Notes under the pieces: model-generated | Databases searched by the model: none | The model's input: the letters and a program-made list of their open reading frames with translations, nothing else | Told to the model about the DNA's origin: nothing | Origin: JAWKTM01 sp041399085 | Lineage (GTDB): Bacteria > Planctomycetota > Planctomycetia > Pirellulales > Pirellulaceae | Length of the DNA stretch: 54,588 nucleotides | Direction: 5' to 3' | NCBI GenBank assembly: GCA_041399085.1 | Contig: JAWKTM010000051.1 | Location: 1-54,588 of the forward strand | In this document: piece after piece, positions 1-8,710 of the stretch | How the letters are laid out: each line of letters opens with the position of its first letter | How positions within the stretch are numbered: the stretch's first letter is position 1 | Position numbers and translations under genes: made by a program

Positions 1-195
1 GATGGCGACGCGTCGTTGCACCTGTTCGTCGAAACCCAGAAATACGATTCCAAAAGACCCTTGCCCCAAAATCTCCGTAATGCGATAGCGGCCGATGTAG
101 CTGCGCAAGGAGTGGCTGGCGGTCGAACCCTCGCCCGATTCTTGGGGAACGCGCGACCAGTCGGCAGTACGGTCGTCTTTGGTGGAATCGGCCAT
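1..195 (-). CDS. Serine/threonine protein kinase, N-terminal fragment (cut by window edge)
   Basis: The first 65 codons of a protein kinase read on the minus strand from an ATG at 195 and run off the window without a stop. After about 30 hydrophilic residues comes the start of a Hanks-type kinase domain: GRYRITEIL, the glycine-rich nucleotide loop GQGSFGIVF, and RRVAI leading to where the catalytic lysine should follow. Planctomycetes carry many such kinases, often with sensor or WD40/TPR tails, but nothing downstream is visible here. It follows the gene ending at 335 on the same strand with 139 bp between them. The family call is secure. Substrate and C-terminal architecture are unknown. Confidence 0.8.
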   Translation of the reverse strand, partial: MADSTKDDRTADWSRVPQESGEGSTASHSLRSYIGRYRITEILGQGSFGIVFLGFDEQVQRRVAI

Positions 196-334
196 GAGCG
201 ATTGCGACGAAGGCGGCTAAGTTTGGTGCGTCCTGGAAAAGCGTTTATGATCCCAGGATATGCCGCAAATTGCAAATGCTCACGCAGACGAACGGACGCG
301 AAAAGCAGTTACGCAGATGTACTGCCGCGCGATA

Positions 335-2320
335 CTACTCGGATTCCTCGGAATCTGGGTCGGAGGAGTCCGAGTCGGAGGAGTCCGAGTCGGTGGAATC
401 TGAGTCGGTGGAATCTGAGTCGGTGGAATTACCCTCAGCGGTAGGTGAGACGCCGTCCGCCGAACCCGCCGCTGGCTCCGTCGACGAGGGATCGCTTTCG
501 CTTCCCTCGGTTGACTCGGGCGACTTCTCGGTTGGAGCGTCGTTCGGGGCATCATTAGGTTTCTTGTTGTCGCCGTCCGTCTCTTTCGGTTCCGCGGGGG
601 CGTCGTCCGAGTTCGGAGCTTCGTTCTTGGGAGACTTTGTGTCGGCGTCCGAGTTCTCAGTCGGACTGGACGGCGGCGACGCGGTTTCCGTCGGCTTGGC
701 GTCAGCCTCGTTGGTGGATTCGTCAGTTGGCGGCGCGGGTTCCGAGTCCGAGGGGGCGGCGTCCACGCGACTGGCCAATTCGCTGTTATGAATCTCAAGC
801 AGCTTCTTTAGTTTGAAGTTGCGAGGCAAGTCTTCATCCAACTGACCTAGCACATACATGTACTTCTTTTCGATGATGTCGACCAAATCACGCGACGTTG
901 TATCCTCCAACAGCAGAGGATATTCGTCGTAAATCTGGGCCCAAAGATCCCAAGCTTGGTTGTACTCGTCACGAGCCCGAAACAGATCGGCCTCGGCTCG
1001 GTATTTTTCGGCGTCGTACAGATGCTTTCGTGCCGCGATGGCGATATCCTGCCGCTCGACCTCGCACAATGTGCGCCAATACAAGTAATTGACAATGTTG
1101 CGATAGCGGTCGATGTGTTCGGCGAATTGCTCAAGCTCCTCGATTCGTCGAGCCAAGCCTTTCGCCCGCGATCGCTTGTCGGATTCGACGCGCGCGGCGA
1201 CTTCACGATACGTCGGACGGACCTCCAGGCCGGCGCCATAGGCCAACATGTATTGTTGTTCGTTTCGCTCCTCGGCAGGCATCTCCAAAGCTTGCCGTGC
1301 GTCCTCGGGTAGTTTCGCGATCTTCTCCTCTCGAATTTCGTCCCAAAGGCCGGGCGCCAACTCTTTGAACTCGGCTTCCAATTGTTCTTTCTCGGCTAGC
1401 GTCTCTTCGTACTTTTCAAGCTGGATGTTGTGTCCCCAACTGGTTGGGATTTGTCGCAGACCGTAACGCTTCCACTCGGCCAAGGCCACTTCCCACGCTT
1501 CGGCGGCCTGTTCGTCTAGGTAACCTTCTTCTTCAATCGTGGTCACGAAATTGATGCGCGACATGGGGCCCGAGGCGTAGAAAATCAACGGGCTCTTACC
1601 GCGAATTGGGTCGCCTTGCTTCTCCACTTGGTCATAGGCTCGCATATACCACTGGCGACCTACAAGCCAGTTATCTGGCATCTGATCGGGGCCCAGGACG
1701 TCTTGTGTGTCCATGGGAACGTAAACCGAAAGATCCTTGTGGAAGTCGCGGTCGCGGCGGAACAGGCGACGAAACTGGACATGTTCGTCCGACCGGCCGA
1801 TCTTTTGCGAAACGAACCAACCCATGTAATGGGTAAGACGCGGTTCGTGGCGGTTTTTGTCCACGCCGTCCATCAAGAAGTACATGCCCTTCTTAACCCA
1901 GGCATAGCGATGTTCGTAGTTGTCGAACTCGACGGACACGTTGTACGACAAGTTGTGGGATTGGGCTTCCCAAACCTTGATAAAGTTCGGCTGCAGCTTT
2001 GATATCTGATTCAATGTCGCGGAGAGTTTGTCGAACTGCTGAGTTTTCTTGTACTCGTTGGCCTTCGTCCAAAGGATATTCGTGGCCACGCCGCTCATTC
2101 CCAGCGACGCCAGTTTCATGGACTCGCTGGCCGGATCAATTTCGCCCAGTGAAGCCTGGGATAAATCGTTCTCCAGTCGCATATTGGCCAGCATGCCACC
2201 GCGCGAACTCCCTTCGGCTTGTTGCGTCGCTGGTTGGCCGAGCAAGAACAGTGGCAACAGCAAGGCCACGATAATGGCCAGATAAACGATCTTGCGAACA
2301 AAGCTGACGTTTTGGTTCAT
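335..2320 (-). CDS. Planctomycete conserved membrane-anchored protein with Ser/Asp-rich acidic tail
   Basis: A 661-residue protein whose ATG overlaps the stop of the upstream ABC permease (ATGA), so the two are probably translationally coupled. Residues about 9-28 form one hydrophobic segment (signal anchor), so most of the chain is probably extracytoplasmic. The middle (about 60-520) is rich in charged helices with TPR-like spacing (for example FDKLSATLNQISKLQPNF) and many Tyr/Trp residues. From about residue 535 the sequence is low complexity, rich in Ser, Asp, Glu, Pro and Thr, and ends in short TDSDS-type repeats. I recognise it as a conserved planctomycete family without a known function. 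Its place beside an ABC exporter suggests an accessory role in that transport, which is inference only. Confidence 0.75.
   Translation of the reverse strand: MNQNVSFVRKIVYLAIIVALLLPLFLLGQPATQQAEGSSRGGMLANMRLENDLSQASLGEIDPASESMKLASLGMSGVATNILWTKANEYKKTQQFDKLSATLNQISKLQPNFIKVWEAQSHNLSYNVSVEFDNYEHRYAWVKKGMYFLMDGVDKNRHEPRLTHYMGWFVSQKIGRSDEHVQFRRLFRRDRDFHKDLSVYVPMDTQDVLGPDQMPDNWLVGRQWYMRAYDQVEKQGDPIRGKSPLIFYASGPMSRINFVTTIEEEGYLDEQAAEAWEVALAEWKRYGLRQIPTSWGHNIQLEKYEETLAEKEQLEAEFKELAPGLWDEIREEKIAKLPEDARQALEMPAEERNEQQYMLAYGAGLEVRPTYREVAARVESDKRSRAKGLARRIEELEQFAEHIDRYRNIVNYLYWRTLCEVERQDIAIAARKHLYDAEKYRAEADLFRARDEYNQAWDLWAQIYDEYPLLLEDTTSRDLVDIIEKKYMYVLGQLDEDLPRNFKLKKLLEIHNSELASRVDAAPSDSEPAPPTDESTNEADAKPTETASPPSSPTENSDADTKSPKNEAPNSDDAPAEPKETDGDNKKPNDAPNDAPTEKSPESTEGSESDPSSTEPAAGSADGVSPTAEGNSTDSDSTDSDSTDSDSSDSDSSDPDSEESE
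350..430 (-). repeat. Short tandem repeat encoding Ser-Asp/Glu tail
   Basis: Near-identical 15-18 bp units (plus-strand core GTCGGTGGAATCTGA or GTCGGAGGAGTCCGA) lie in tandem at the 3' end of the acidic-tailed membrane protein. They encode the alternating Ser-Asp/Thr-Asp/Ser-Glu run. The repeat is in frame with the gene, so copy-number change would lengthen or shorten the tail without breaking it. Confidence 0.75.
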
Positions 2321-4152
2321 GCCGCGACTTCCCGCGTTTTAAGGCAAAAGTAACCGACGATGGAAACAACAAATAAATATGCCAACGTCGTCAATAGATA
2401 GCGACTGAATAGTTCCGGTGGAATGTTGAATCCATTCGCCACGGTGTCCGCCATGTTGAATTCGCCATACCGGGGGAACAGCTTGGCCGAGACTTGTATG
2501 ACGAACATCAAGACTGCGTCCGTATTCTTCACAATCAGGTTTGGCAACCAGCCGAGGTCCAGGTCGAGCGAGACGTTCTGTTGTGTAAGGATGCGAATCA
2601 TCGACTCGATCGGCCCGCCGCCCACGATATCGCCCGTTGCCACGCCTACCACGAATTGGACAAAATGGCCAAGGATCATGCTGGTCAAGGTGGCCAGTAG
2701 CGCGACCGGACCGTTTAGGAATGTGCTAAATACCACACCGAAGGCGGTGACCAACACCATCTGCATCCAGATGCCGCCATAGCCTTTCAGGAAGTTCATA
2801 AAGAACGACGCGTCTTTGGCCCGCAAGTACGCGTCGGCGTTCGCCATGCCGAAATACTGCCCACGTTCGGCGCAACGAATCCAAACTTCGATCTGACCAT
2901 TGTGAACCAAGTCTTTGAACAGATCGATGTCGCGGACCGAGCCATCTTCATTCGTGGCTTGCAGCTTACGGGGAAAATATTGCAAGTCGTTCTCGAACTC
3001 TTGCGATTCAAAGAAGTGCTTCGTACTCTCGATTGCTTTGGCTGGATCGGGATTGCGCAGCCAGATTTCGCCGCCGACCCCTTTTTCAATATCGCCTTTA
3101 CGAGTTCGGAAAACTCGCAGCGTCAGTTCGATGGGAAGTCCGTCGGGAAAGGCGTCTTCGGTGACTCCATCAAACGACCAAATCGCGGTGGCCAACGACC
3201 CGCCTTCGATATATTGGCGATACATCCATTCTTCGCCAACGTTGATCCCCTTACCAGGACGTCCGGAGCGATCTAGAAACCGCAGATCGCCATAAATGGG
3301 CACGCGGGCGACTCGCATTCCTTCGGGCGGACCAATCTCAAAGGTTTCCTCGCCATCCACCATCACTCGCCGCACGTCATGCGTGTGGCCGTGGACCATA
3401 TCGGTCTGTCCGACGCCTTCGGCATTTAGGCGAAAGGTGTGCCGATGGTGAGCGTCCTCGGTCGTCTCGCCTTCCCAGCCTCGCGTGGGATCGCCAGGAT
3501 TGCGACCGGCTATTTCGGAAACTGTCTCAATCTCAACATCATGGTTGTGATCCAGGCCTCGATAAACGAACCCATAGCTGACGACGCACATCAATACCAA
3601 CAGGGCCGTGCCGACCATCGAGAAACCCAATATCCGTCCCAGCACGATTTCGCCGGGACGAACCGGTTTGGTAACGACCGTGTAGATCGTACGGTGCTTG
3701 ATGTCGTTGGGAATGCTGAATGTGCTTAGCAGCAAGGCCAAAACCAACACCAAATAGTTGGTGGACGTCAGCACAAAGCTAAGATAAACCAACGCGGGAT
3801 GTTCGCTCTTCACATCCAAGAACCAACCCGCGAATAAAATCAACAGAATGAAGACGCCGAACACGACTAACACCCAGCGTCGAATGGACTCCTGGATGGC
3901 GAGCCGCGCAATCGCAAAAATCCGCCGCAGTGATGTGTTGGGAACATCGTCGCGGAAAGCGCTCAGGATCACTCGCCACACGGCGTAGAAACCTTCTACC
4001 GGTCCAAAGCGCGCGGCCGCGATTAGATAGGAGAGAAAGAAGCCCGCGACGGACAATACGGCCACTACTAGCACGAACTCGATAAGTGCGCCGCGGTAGC
4101 CGAGGCCCGGCAGCAACCACTCGGTGAACGAGCGAAAATCTTCAACAATCAT
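2317..4152 (-). CDS. ABC-2 type transporter permease with large extracytoplasmic insertion
   Basis: A 611-residue membrane protein. Hydrophobic segments are visible near residues 22-47, 97-118, 125-150 and 170-195. A hydrophilic block of about 240 residues follows, then more segments at about 455-500 and near the C-terminus (565-605). The ABC-2 hallmark stretch is present: FSIPNDIKHRTIYTVVTKP then RPGEIVLGRILGFSMV. It is 111 bp downstream of the ATPase gene on the same strand and overlaps the next gene by 4 bp, so it is very likely the membrane half of one exporter. The large central hydrophilic region, with His/Asp-rich stretches, is unusual for simple ABC-2 permeases. The substrate is unknown. 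Confidence 0.85.
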   Translation of the reverse strand: MIVEDFRSFTEWLLPGLGYRGALIEFVLVVAVLSVAGFFLSYLIAAARFGPVEGFYAVWRVILSAFRDDVPNTSLRRIFAIARLAIQESIRRWVLVVFGVFILLILFAGWFLDVKSEHPALVYLSFVLTSTNYLVLVLALLLSTFSIPNDIKHRTIYTVVTKPVRPGEIVLGRILGFSMVGTALLVLMCVVSYGFVYRGLDHNHDVEIETVSEIAGRNPGDPTRGWEGETTEDAHHRHTFRLNAEGVGQTDMVHGHTHDVRRVMVDGEETFEIGPPEGMRVARVPIYGDLRFLDRSGRPGKGINVGEEWMYRQYIEGGSLATAIWSFDGVTEDAFPDGLPIELTLRVFRTRKGDIEKGVGGEIWLRNPDPAKAIESTKHFFESQEFENDLQYFPRKLQATNEDGSVRDIDLFKDLVHNGQIEVWIRCAERGQYFGMANADAYLRAKDASFFMNFLKGYGGIWMQMVLVTAFGVVFSTFLNGPVALLATLTSMILGHFVQFVVGVATGDIVGGGPIESMIRILTQQNVSLDLDLGWLPNLIVKNTDAVLMFVIQVSAKLFPRYGEFNMADTVANGFNIPPELFSRYLLTTLAYLFVVSIVGYFCLKTREVAA

Positions 4153-4263
4153 AACAGCTACAATGGCGACGAATGATTTGGTTTCGGAAGGACGAGGCGA
4201 CGGGTGGCAAGCAGGTCTTCGAAGCGAAGTCTGGGAGTGTGCGACGACGCGTTTCTACCCGCA

Positions 4264-5193
4264 TTAGTTGGACACGGAGCGACGACCGGGTCGCGCCTCG
4301 CTGTCGCGAACGATGCTGAGGAACAACTCTTCCATTGTGGTGGTGGGATTTTCCATCGCGACCAATTCGCCTCCATGCCGGGCAATCACATCGCGAATTT
4401 CCTGCTCGGCCGCGGCATTCAAACCTTTGGCGCGAATCTGAGTCACGTCTTGCACGGTCAGCAGGCTGTCGACTCGCCCCAACTCCTTCAGGTCGCCTTG
4501 GTGCAAAATCGCGATCCGATCGCACACGTCTTGCACGTCGGCCAATTGGTGGCTGCACATCAAGATCGTCTTCCCCTGCTCGCGCAAACGCACGATCAGG
4601 TCCTTCATTTCGCGAACACCGATGGGATCCAGGCCGGAGGTCGGTTCGTCGAGCAGGATCAATTCCGGGTCGTTAATGAGAGCTTGAGCCAGACCGATGC
4701 GGCGGGTCATGCCTTTCGAATACTCGCGAAGCTGACGACGACGCGCCCGCCCCAGTCCAACCAGGTTGATGAGTTCGTCGATTCGCTGTTGCCGAACCGA
4801 CGCCGGCATGTCGAAGAGACGACCGTAGAAGTCGAGCGTTTCTTCGGCATTCAAAAAGCGATACAGATAGGATTCTTCCGGTAGATAGCCGATGCGTTCA
4901 TTCTTGCTGACGTCCGTCGCATCCTTGTCGAACACCAACACACGCCCGCTCGTCGGGAACAGCAGGCCCAACATCAGCTTGATCGTGGTGGATTTACCGG
5001 AGCCGTTGGGACCCAGCAAGCCAAAGATCTCGCCGCGACGGACTTCGATGTCGAGCGCCTTCAGTGCGGTTACCTTCTGTCGGCCCCAGAAGTCTCGATA
5101 AATCTTGGTCAGGTTGCGGGTTTCGATAACGACATCGCTGCCAACTTGCTTGTCCGCTGCCGTCGCGGGTTCGACGCTGGTCGGAGCTACCAT
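4264..5193 (-). CDS. ABC transporter ATP-binding protein
   Basis: A 309-residue ABC ATPase with all motifs visible: Walker A GPNGSGKST near residue 62, a C-loop of the form YSKGM near 160, Walker B LILLDEPTSGLDP, and the switch histidine in MCSHQ. The signature is YSKGM rather than LSGGQ, as in many ABC-2 exporter ATPases. About 90 residues follow the ATPase core and end in a short Arg-rich tail. It pairs with the ABC-2 permease immediately downstream. Together they look like a CcmA/NatA-type exporter. The substrate cannot be read from sequence. Confidence 0.92.
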   Translation of the reverse strand: MVAPTSVEPATAADKQVGSDVVIETRNLTKIYRDFWGRQKVTALKALDIEVRRGEIFGLLGPNGSGKSTTIKLMLGLLFPTSGRVLVFDKDATDVSKNERIGYLPEESYLYRFLNAEETLDFYGRLFDMPASVRQQRIDELINLVGLGRARRRQLREYSKGMTRRIGLAQALINDPELILLDEPTSGLDPIGVREMKDLIVRLREQGKTILMCSHQLADVQDVCDRIAILHQGDLKELGRVDSLLTVQDVTQIRAKGLNAAAEQEIRDVIARHGGELVAMENPTTTMEELFLSIVRDSEARPGRRSVSN

Positions 5194-5560
5194 TCACCAA
5201 TCTCCCTGGATAATTGCGGCCGCGGACATGTGGCGGCGATCGGAAAAAACGCGATGAGTACGAATGAAAACGAACAAAGGCGGCAAGAATCACCGCCTTG
5301 ATGCAATCCAGAACGTGTTTGCTACGCTCGGATGACAGCAAGAGTTCAGCCGTCGGGGAAATTTTTCGCGTCGGAACTGACGTGATAACAGCCAGTTGCG
5401 CCGACGAGTTTTACCTGAGAATTCACTATAAACGCGGCCTGGCGGGCTCGCAAGGAATCAAGCCGCGGTCCGAGTTGCTGGAACGCCTGTCGAAGGTTAT
5501 GCAATCGGCACAAGCCGCACAGATTGCGTTTGGGCCAGGTTCGAGGAAGCGCTGCCGGTG
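5194..5560. other. Intergenic region between aspartokinase end and ABC ATPase start
   Basis: No gene is supported in this 367-bp stretch. It contains a terminator-like hairpin at 5277-5299 on the minus strand. The remaining 80 bp before the ATPase ATG is where the promoter of the ABC-transporter run should lie, with a purine-rich GGGAG a few bases before the start codon. An open plus-strand frame here overlaps the aspartokinase and looks like a shadow. Confidence 0.6.
5277..5299 (-). terminator. Probable intrinsic terminator
   Basis: A 7-bp stem (AAGGCGG / CCGCCTT) with a 9-nt loop is followed, reading on the minus strand, by the T-rich run TTGTTCGTTTTC. It lies about 260 bp past the aspartokinase stop and would end the dapF-to-aspartokinase transcript before the ABC operon. 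The distance from the stop and the interrupted T tract make it moderate rather than strong. Confidence 0.5.
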
Positions 5561-7359
5561 TTATCGGAGGACATCGTGGAACGCGGAGCGCAGCTCGGCA
5601 ACCGCCCGCTCGCCTTGTCCCTCTTCCACGATCACATTTACTCGCACTTCGCTGGTGTTAATCATCTCGACGTTGATCCCCGCCGCCGCCAACGCACGGA
5701 ACATGCGAATCGCCACGCCCGTATGGCTGCGAAGGCCGACGCCCGAGACGGACAACTTCGCGACGGCCGGGTTGCTGACGACCGCCTTGCAGGAATACTC
5801 GGCCGCCAACTTCTTGGCCGCCGCCAAACTGGCTTCGCAGTCCTCGCGTCGCACCGTGAAGCTCAGGCTGGCTTCGCCTTCACGGCCGTCGTAGCTTTGC
5901 ACGATCATATCGACAAAGATGCCGGCCGCAGCCACTTGCTCGAACACGTTCGCGGCCACGCCCGGCGTGTCGGGAACGCCGTGAATCGTGATCGTGGCCT
6001 GTTCGGCGTCCAGCTCGACCGACGTGATCACCAAGTCCTCCATGTCGACGCCTTGCAGTCGCGAGACCACGTCGGCGGCGTCGGTCCGCGGACGCTCGAC
6101 GGGCTGACCGGGCTTAGCCGGTTGCGATTCGGTGGAGACCGGGGCGGGGGCTTGCTCCAGGCTGAAAGCCTTATGAACCAGACGCAAAGCCTGCTGGGCT
6201 TCGTCCCGATGCACGAGCACGGAAATCTTGATCTCGCTGGTCGTGATCATTTGGATGTTGATGCCGGCTTCGGCCAAAGCTCGAAACATCCGATCGGCCA
6301 CGCCGCTTTGCCGAGCCATGCCGAGGCCGACGACTGAGATTTTTGAAACGCTGTCGTCGTGCGTGATTTGTTTTGCGCCGACCTTGGCCGCGGCCTCCTG
6401 GACTGCTTCCAGCGTGCTTCGCAACTCGTCCTTGGGAACGGTGAACGAGATATCCGTAAAGCCTTCCTCGCTGACGTTTTGCACGATCATGTCGACGCTG
6501 ATCTTCCGGTCGGCAATCCGCGAGAAGATCTCGAACTCGTGCCGGGCACGTCGGGAACGCCGATGACGCTGACTCGCGCCTCGTTCTTCGTCATCGCCGC
6601 GCCGCAAACCGGCTGATCGATCGACTCGGAGTCGGCCACGATCATCGTGCCGTTGGTGTCCGTCATGCTGCTGCGAACATGGATCGCCACGTTGTACTTC
6701 TTGGCGAACTCAATTGAGCGGCTGTGCATCACGCCGGCACCCAAGCTGGCCAGTTCCAACATCTCGTCGTAGCTGATGTGATTCACCCGGCGGGCTTCGG
6801 GAACCACGGCGGGATCGGTCGTGTAGACGCCGTCAACGTCCGTGTAGATCTCACAAGCCTGCGCGTTGAGAACCGCGGCCAACGCGACGGCCGTGGTATC
6901 GCTGCCGCCGCGGCCGAGCGTCGTGATATTGAAGTCCTCGTCAATACCTTGGAAGCCGGCGGCGATCACAATGTTGCCCGCGTCCAACAACCGCTGCATG
7001 CGATCCGTGGAAATCGACTTGATGCGAGCCTTTGTATGCGTGCTGTCGGTGCGAATGCCGATTTGGCCGCCCGTCAGACTCACCGCCCGGTGCCCGAGCG
7101 AATCGATCGCCATCGCCATCAACGCGACGCTAACCTGCTCGCCCGTCGACAACAGCATGTCCAACTCGCGAGCAGGCGGCCGGTCGTTAACTTGGCTGGC
7201 CAAGTCAATCAGTAGATCGGTATTCTTGCCCATCGCGCTCACAACCATCACTACCTGATGGCCCTCTTGTTGAGCTCGAATGGCCTTGCGAGCGGCGGCG
7301 AGGATTTTCTGGCTATTGGCGACGCTCGTGCCGCCAAACTTTTGCACAATGATCGACAT
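5561..7359 (-). CDS. lysC: Aspartokinase with four ACT domains (one apparent frameshift)
   Basis: Phosphorylates aspartate, the first step of Lys/Thr/Met and diaminopimelate synthesis. The start is taken at the ATG giving MSIIVQKFGGTSVAN, because the 20 upstream codons are unlike the family. The kinase domain shows KFGGTSV, LGRGGSDTTAVALA and YTDVDGVYTTDP. Two ACT pairs follow, each with a VPDxPG-type start and a MIVQN or MITTSE-type strand, so four ACT repeats in all, as in cyanobacterial-type aspartokinases. The frame breaks near 6537: the upstream frame ends after VIGVPDVPGT and the sequence resumes as EFEIFSRIADRKISVDM one frame over, consistent with one missing base. It is last in a run with hom and the putative homoserine kinase. 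I treat the break as a likely sequencing error. Confidence 0.9.
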
Positions 7360-7470
7360 AAGGATTTCGCGATCTCGCAATGAATAATTAGAAAGGTGAG
7401 AGCGGGGTGAAGACGGCAACGGCCTAATGGACGCTTCGCGCGTAGTTCGCTGAATCGCCTCCCGCGTCGG

Positions 7471-8673
7471 TTAGACCTTGAGAAAGTAGTTCATTAATTG
7501 CCAGCCTTCGGGGAAACTCAACCCAGAGGAAGCGGCCGCCGCTTCATCATACGTCTGGCTCGAATCGGGCGAGACGCCGGCGCCCGCGATGGCGAACGGC
7601 ACGAAGCCGTGGCTGTGCGTCTTCAGATGGATCGGCGTGGGATGATCGGGCGAGACCAAGATGCGATAGTCGCCGCGCGCTCGCAATGCCTCGTGCAACG
7701 GCGCGACGATTTTTTCGTCGATCGCTTCGAGGGCCGCGATCTTGGCGGCCGCATCCCCTTCGTGCGAAGCTTCGTCGGTCGCCTCGACATGAACGCAAAT
7801 GATGTCGGTCGAGTCCAACGCGTCGATGGCGTAGCGCCCCTTGGCCGCGTAATCCGTGTCGGTATAGCCCGTCGCCCCGGGCACTTCGATTCGATCCCAG
7901 CCGATCAGCGCGGCCAGTCCGCGAAGTAGATCGACGGCGGTGATCATCTTGCCGGTCTTGCCATGCAGTTCGTGGAACGACGTCAAGCTGGGCGTGCGAC
8001 CCAAGCCCCACAACCACACGTTGGTCGCCGGCAGTTTACCGGCCGCTCGGCGACGCTGGTTCACTTCATGATCGGCGAACCAGCCGACGCTGCGACTCAT
8101 CAGGTCGTTCAAGAGGTCGCTGCCGGGGCCCCGCGGGAAATCGTCGGCGACGGACTTGTCGGTTAGATCGTGAGGCGGAGTCGCTCGGGTTTCGTGCGTG
8201 AACGGGGCCCGTTGTTTATCGCCGCGGAACAGCAGCAAGTTCCGATAGCTCACGCCCGGTACGAACTCCATAAAGTCGGCCGCCATTTCCTGCTGGGCCG
8301 TCTTCAATAATGCGGCTGCTTCCTCGGACGAGATATGGTCGGCCGTGAAGTCACGCATCGTCTGCTCTTCGACCGTGACTAGGTTGCAGCGAATGGCCCA
8401 GTCGTTCGGCCCTAGTTCGATACCTTGCGCGGCGGCTTCCAGCGGAGCTCGGCCAGTGAAATGCTGATTCGGGTCGTAGCCCAGCAAGCTGAGATTGGCC
8501 ACATCCGAACCGGCGGGCAAATGAGCCGGTACATTGTTCGCGCGGCCGACGACACCGGCCGCCGCGATGGCGTCCATCGCGGGAGTGCGTGCGGCTTGCA
8601 AAGGCGTCTTGCCGCCTAACGATTCCAAAGGCTCGTCGGCACATCCGTCGGGAATAATGATCGCGTATTTCAT
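7471..8673 (-). CDS. Phosphoglycerate-mutase-like protein, putative homoserine kinase
   Basis: A 400-residue member of the cofactor-independent (ApgM-type) phosphoglycerate mutase family in the alkaline-phosphatase superfamily. Visible motifs are IIPDGCADEP at the N-terminus (metal-binding Asp), LPAGSDVANLSLLGYDP with the likely nucleophile Ser, VHVEATDEASHEGD, and LVSPDHPTP then HSHGFVPFAIAG near the end. A branch of this family (TIGR02535) has been proposed as an alternative homoserine kinase because it sits with threonine genes. Here it lies between hom and the aspartokinase, with 37 bp to hom, and no classical thrB is in the window. Homoserine kinase is therefore the better guess. A glycolytic mutase role is not excluded. 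Confidence 0.8.
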   Translation of the reverse strand: MKYAIIIPDGCADEPLESLGGKTPLQAARTPAMDAIAAAGVVGRANNVPAHLPAGSDVANLSLLGYDPNQHFTGRAPLEAAAQGIELGPNDWAIRCNLVTVEEQTMRDFTADHISSEEAAALLKTAQQEMAADFMEFVPGVSYRNLLLFRGDKQRAPFTHETRATPPHDLTDKSVADDFPRGPGSDLLNDLMSRSVGWFADHEVNQRRRAAGKLPATNVWLWGLGRTPSLTSFHELHGKTGKMITAVDLLRGLAALIGWDRIEVPGATGYTDTDYAAKGRYAIDALDSTDIICVHVEATDEASHEGDAAAKIAALEAIDEKIVAPLHEALRARGDYRILVSPDHPTPIHLKTHSHGFVPFAIAGAGVSPDSSQTYDEAAAASSGLSFPEGWQLMNYFLKV

Positions 8674-8710
8674 GGCACTTGATTCTTAAGGTGTGACCCT
8701 GAGGTTTCGC

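Noticed and set aside
280..798. Open frames on both strands across the acidic tail
   Set aside because: They are shadows of the short in-frame repeats. Composition (Arg/Pro/Thr or Ser/Val/Gly) follows directly from the tail codons.
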